Shown: positions 6,735 to 9,311 of the stretch, piece by piece
How the letters are laid out: each line of letters opens with the position of its first letter
Position numbering within the stretch: the first letter of the stretch is position 1
Source: a bacterium
Lineage (GTDB): Bacteria > ARS69
DNA: 9,311 bases
Assembly: GCA_025774865.1 (NCBI GenBank)
Contig: JALGZO010000544.1
Span: 1-9,311, forward strand
Direction of reading: 5' to 3'
The notes under the pieces: generated by a model
The model's database searches: none
What the model was told of the DNA's origin: nothing
The model's input: the letters and a program-made list of their open reading frames with translations, nothing else
Translations under genes and position numbers: made by a program

Positions 6735-7553
6735 ATGCCGGAGCTTCCCGAAGTCGAAACGATCGCCCGCACGTTGCGGCCCCGGCTGGAGGGCGCCGTG
6801 ATCACCGGCGCGAGGGTCGCCCGCCGGGACTACGTGCGCGCCCCCCGACCCTCGGCCGGTGCTCACCTCGTGGGCAAGCGAATCCGATCGGTGCGACGCC
6901 ACGGCAAGCGCCTCTCGCTCCTTCTGGAGCCGGCCGGGGTGGTCACCGTGCACCTGGGGATGAGCGGCCGGATCGACCTCCGAAGCCCCGGAGAGCCGTT
7001 GGCGAAGCACACTCACTTCCGGGTCTCGTTCCGAGACGCCGCGTTCGAGATGCGCGTCCAGGATCCCCGGCGATTCGGCGGGGTATGGGTCGCCCGCGAC
7101 GGCGGCGACCCGGCCGGCGACCTCGGTCCGGACGCCCTGCGAGTACGCCTTCCCGGCTTTCGCCGGATCCTCGACCGCCCCCGGAAGATCAAGGCTCTGC
7201 TCCTCGACCAGCGAGCGATCGCCGGGCTCGGCAACATCTACTGCGACGAAGCTCTCTTCGCGTCGCGCATCCACCCGTTGGCGCGCGCGAACTCCCTCAC
7301 CGCGGACGAGCGGCGACGATTGCTGCGGGCGATCCGCACCGTCCTGACCGCCGCGATTCGCCACGGCGGCTCGACGATCCGCGACTACCGAGACGCCGGC
7401 GGCCAACCCGGCGGTTTCCAGGATCGGCACCGGGTCTACGGACGCGCCGGCGAGGCGTGCCCCGCGTGCGCCACGCCGATCTCGAGAGTGCTGGTCGCGA
7501 GCCGCTCGACGCATCTCTGCGCGCGGTGCCAGCGGCTCTCGCGGGGCAGCTGA
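6735..7553 (+). CDS. mutM: Formamidopyrimidine-DNA glycosylase (Fpg/MutM)
   Basis: This bifunctional base-excision repair enzyme removes oxidised purines such as 8-oxoguanine and formamidopyrimidines, then cuts the strand by beta/delta elimination. The product is 272 residues, the normal family length. The N-terminus is the diagnostic MPELPEVE with catalytic P2 and E3. K58 in the RRHGKR segment matches the conserved Lys57 region, HLGMSGR is at 73-79, and the helix-two-turns-helix signature GLGNIYCDE is at 164-172 with conserved N167. QDPRRFG (109-115) and DYRDAGGQPGGF (217-228) are typical lesion-recognition loops. The C-terminal zinc finger is complete: C242-x2-C245 and C262-x2-C265. Everything needed for activity is visible. 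The gene stands alone, divergent from the sulfatase-like gene across 66 bp. Fpg is preferred over the sister enzyme Nei because of the MPELPEVE start. Confidence 0.97.
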   Translation: MPELPEVETIARTLRPRLEGAVITGARVARRDYVRAPRPSAGAHLVGKRIRSVRRHGKRLSLLLEPAGVVTVHLGMSGRIDLRSPGEPLAKHTHFRVSFRDAAFEMRVQDPRRFGGVWVARDGGDPAGDLGPDALRVRLPGFRRILDRPRKIKALLLDQRAIAGLGNIYCDEALFASRIHPLARANSLTADERRRLLRAIRTVLTAAIRHGGSTIRDYRDAGGQPGGFQDRHRVYGRAGEACPACATPISRVLVASRSTHLCARCQRLSRGS

Positions 7554-7565
7554 AGAAGAGAGAGA

Positions 7566-7587
7566 CCCCCGCCCTTTCGAGCGGGGG
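7566..7587. terminator. GC-rich hairpin between convergent genes
   Basis: CCCCCGC (7566-7572) and GCGGGGG (7581-7587) form a perfect 7-bp all-GC stem with an 8-nt loop. It lies 12 nt after the mutM stop and about 35 nt after the stop of the converging orphan gene. There is no T-run for the plus strand. On the minus strand the stem is followed by a pyrimidine-rich TCTCTCTCTTCTTC, so it may work better for the minus-strand operon. A shared bidirectional terminator is the likely role. Confidence 0.6.
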
Positions 7588-7621
7588 CCGTTCGCGACCA
7601 GTCCAGCGTCGCGGAAGTCGA

Positions 7622-7999
7622 CTACCAGTCCAAGATGACGATCGACTGAACGGGTTGGGCAATCGCCGAACCGGGGAGGAGAACGGTGACGGCCATCTCG
7701 ACGTGGCCATCCGCCGATTGCTTTTCGAACGTCGGTTGGAGCGGATTCTTTCCGCTGTCTTGGAGCGGAAACAAGATGTCTTGGAATCCGTTGTTCATCG
7801 TCTCGTCGTCCGGTTTCAACTGCGAGTGGTTCGCAAGTCCGATGTAGGCCCACACGGTGGCTGGCGCCGGACCGGTCTGAACGAGCGAGAACACGGCCGA
7901 CTCCTCGCCACTGAGGTCGATTGGAGACGGAGGATCGAAATCGATGTCACCGGTGCTGGGATTGATGTTGATCGCGATTCTTTTCTGCGTTAGCGGCAT
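7622..7999 (-). CDS. Small orphan protein, unknown function
   Basis: This 125-residue protein matches no family I recognise. It has no signal peptide, transmembrane segment or cysteine. Alternating hydrophobic/polar stretches (IAININP near the start, AVFSLVQTG, VEMAVTVLLPG and the C-terminal SIVILDW) suggest a compact beta-sandwich. The ATG at 7997-7999 is chosen because AGGAG (8008-8012) lies 8 nt upstream. An in-frame ATG at 8045-8047, one nucleotide past the stop of the TPR gene, would add 16 residues by coupled translation but has no clear ribosome site of its own. The gene follows the TPR gene in the same direction and is probably the last gene of that operon, ending before the 7566-7587 hairpin. 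Its GC content is lower than its neighbours: two 60-bp stretches I counted (7741-7800 and 7921-7980) are 50-52% G+C against 68% for 8281-8340. Confidence 0.75.
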   Translation of the reverse strand: MPLTQKRIAININPSTGDIDFDPPSPIDLSGEESAVFSLVQTGPAPATVWAYIGLANHSQLKPDDETMNNGFQDILFPLQDSGKNPLQPTFEKQSADGHVEMAVTVLLPGSAIAQPVQSIVILDW

Positions 8000-8007
8000 G
8001 GGTATTT

Positions 8008-8012
8008 CTCCT
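8008..8012 (-). promoter_or_regulatory. Ribosome binding site deciding the orphan gene start
   Basis: AGGAG on the minus strand, 8 nt before the ATG at 7997-7999, supports the 125-residue form over the form starting at 8047. Confidence 0.7.
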
Positions 8013-8048
8013 CTCATACCTGGGGTGGACGTGGGAATCAGTTTCATC

Positions 8049-9311
8049 TCACTCGGGAATCTGCAAGCTGGCGACCATCTCGCGGAATTCCGGCGTCGAC
8101 ACGAGGGCCTGCCACTTCAGTTCGTCCTCCATCATCTTGAGCGGGAAGCCGGCTTCCAGCGCGCGCCGCGCGGTCTCGAGCGACCGCGGCCTATCCCCGA
8201 GCGACTCGAACGCATCCGCTGCGTGGAACAGGACGTTCATGTCGCCCGGAGCGAGATCGAGTGCTCGCTCGGCGGCGCGGATCCCGTCGTCCGGCCGGTC
8301 GGCCTTCACGTAGTACCCCGCCACGAGCGAGAGGACGAACGCATCGTCCGGTGTCTTTGCGAGCTGATCCTCGGCCAGTTCGATCGCGCGCTCGAGCGCG
8401 GTGGCCAGCTCCTCTTCCCGGCCGGGGAGCCTCTCGTAGACGCTCAGGACGTTGCCCCAGACCCGGTGGTCGCCGTCGTCCAGCGCGAGCGACGCCTCGA
8501 GATTCGTCGCGGCCTCTTCGAAACGATCTTCAGCCATGTAGACCGTTGCGATGTTGGAGAACGCGCGGTGGTTCGGCTCGATGGCGATCGATTCGAGGTA
8601 CGCGTCGATGGCCTTCTCGTTCTGACCGAGATAGAAGTACAGCGCGCCGAGGGTCGACTTGTAGCGGGCGTTCCCCGGCGTGAGCGCCGCGGCCCGCTCG
8701 ATCGAGACGGCAGACTCCTCGATCTTTCCCCGCTGGTAGAGGTGGCGGCTGAGATTGCGGTGCGTTACCCAGTCGTCGGGGGCCGCCCGGGTAGCTTCCA
8801 ACAACGTTGCCTCCGCCTCCTCGGGGCGCCCGAGCCCGAGCTGCGCGCCCGCGAGCAGCCGCGACGTCTCCCCGTCCGCGGGGTCCAGCTCGAACGCCTG
8901 TCGGAGCTCTGCCTCCGCCGCTTCTGTCTCGCCGGCCTCGAGGAGAAGCCTCCCCCGGACCCGGTGGGCGAGCCCCGAGCCGGGCGCCTTCCCGACGGCG
9001 TCGCGCGCGACTTCCCTCGCCCGGGCCGCGATCGCCTCGTCTCCTCCTCCGGCCGAGGCTCGCCAGAGCGCTTCGGCGAGACCGACGCGAGCCGGCACGA
9101 ATTCCGGATCCGACTCGACCGCCCGCTCGAAGGAACTCACCGCCGCCTGGACGCTTCCGTCGTCCTCTGGGCGTGCCAGGTAGCCGCGGCCGTAGAGGTA
9201 CGCCGCGTACGCGGACGGCACCGTCGCCGGCCGCTCGCCTTCCACGACGGAGAGCGCGGCCAGGTCGAAGCGATCCGCGAGGATGCGCGAGACGTTGCGC
9301 GCGAGCTGTTC
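8049..9311 (-). CDS. C-terminal TPR region of a larger regulatory-type protein (partial, 5' end outside window)
   Basis: The frame is open without a stop to the right edge, so 420 residues are visible and the true N-terminus lies outside. A GTG at 9243-9245 could be taken as a start, but the codons before it read as continuous protein (EQLARNVSRILADRFDLAAL), and the junction before SAYAAYLYGRGYLAR resembles the linker found before TPR arrays in bacterial kinase-TPR, cyclase-TPR and FlgO-like proteins. About nine tetratricopeptide repeats of about 34 residues follow, between about 9160 and 8130, with the usual small/large residue pattern (for example NEKAIDAYLESIAIEP). The C-terminus has an ALEAGFP...ELKWQALVSTPEFREMV tail typical of such proteins. 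TPRs mediate protein-protein contacts; catalytic function cannot be judged without the missing part. The orphan gene follows directly. Confidence 0.85.
   Translation of the reverse strand, partial: EQLARNVSRILADRFDLAALSVVEGERPATVPSAYAAYLYGRGYLARPEDDGSVQAAVSSFERAVESDPEFVPARVGLAEALWRASAGGGDEAIAARAREVARDAVGKAPGSGLAHRVRGRLLLEAGETEAAEAELRQAFELDPADGETSRLLAGAQLGLGRPEEAEATLLEATRAAPDDWVTHRNLSRHLYQRGKIEESAVSIERAAALTPGNARYKSTLGALYFYLGQNEKAIDAYLESIAIEPNHRAFSNIATVYMAEDRFEEAATNLEASLALDDGDHRVWGNVLSVYERLPGREEELATALERAIELAEDQLAKTPDDAFVLSLVAGYYVKADRPDDGIRAAERALDLAPGDMNVLFHAADAFESLGDRPRSLETARRALEAGFPLKMMEDELKWQALVSTPEFREMVASLQIPE

Noticed and set aside
6681-7853. 390-codon open frame antisense to mutM
   Set aside because: It covers a textbook mutM gene and crosses the 7566-7587 hairpin. 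Its translation has no recognisable motif.
6716-7993. 425-codon plus-strand frame overlapping mutM and the orphan gene
   Set aside because: It is a shifted frame of mutM running antisense into the orphan gene, with Arg/Pro-rich shadow composition.

Overview
The window is GC-rich (by eye about two thirds G+C) and densely coded, from a Gram-negative bacterium. The evidence for a double membrane is a predicted outer-membrane beta-barrel with a C-terminal aromatic residue, two lipobox signal peptides, a periplasmic YceI-family protein, and a signal peptide peptidase carrying an extra barrel-like N-terminal region. Composition and gene content would fit groups such as Gemmatimonadota, Acidobacteriota or candidate Eisenbacteria-like lineages, but no marker here fixes the taxonomy. 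I see no RNA gene, insertion sequence, phage gene, CRISPR array or origin.

Layout. (1) Left part: a lipoprotein of unknown function on the minus strand (30-902) is divergent from a plus-strand pair (1114-2902). The pair encodes a secreted protein with one CXXCH heme-attachment motif followed by a predicted outer-membrane barrel, then a YceI-family periplasmic protein. The shared 211-bp region holds a sigma70-like promoter and a 14-bp palindrome. (2) Centre: on the minus strand a lipoprotein of the sulfatase/alkaline phosphatase superfamily (5445-6668) precedes an 832-residue SppA-type peptidase (2922-5420) by 24 bp. They are probably one operon. (3) Right of that, mutM/fpg (6735-7553, plus) is divergent from the sulfatase-like gene across 66 bp. 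It converges on a minus-strand unit with a GC-rich hairpin in between. That unit is the C-terminal TPR part of a larger protein running off the right edge (8049 to beyond 9311), followed by a small orphan protein (7622-7999) with visibly lower GC.

How the genes may work together. The most coherent unit is the monoheme porin-like protein plus YceI. A heme domain fused to an outer-membrane barrel recalls the architecture of Cyc2-type porin-cytochromes, and YceI-family proteins bind isoprenoid lipids or quinones, so an envelope redox role is a reasonable but unproven hypothesis. The SppA/sulfatase-like pair looks like envelope maintenance. MutM is a standard DNA repair glycosylase. The TPR fragment resembles the C-terminal halves of multi-domain regulators (kinase-TPR or cyclase-TPR proteins), but its N-terminal domain lies outside the window.
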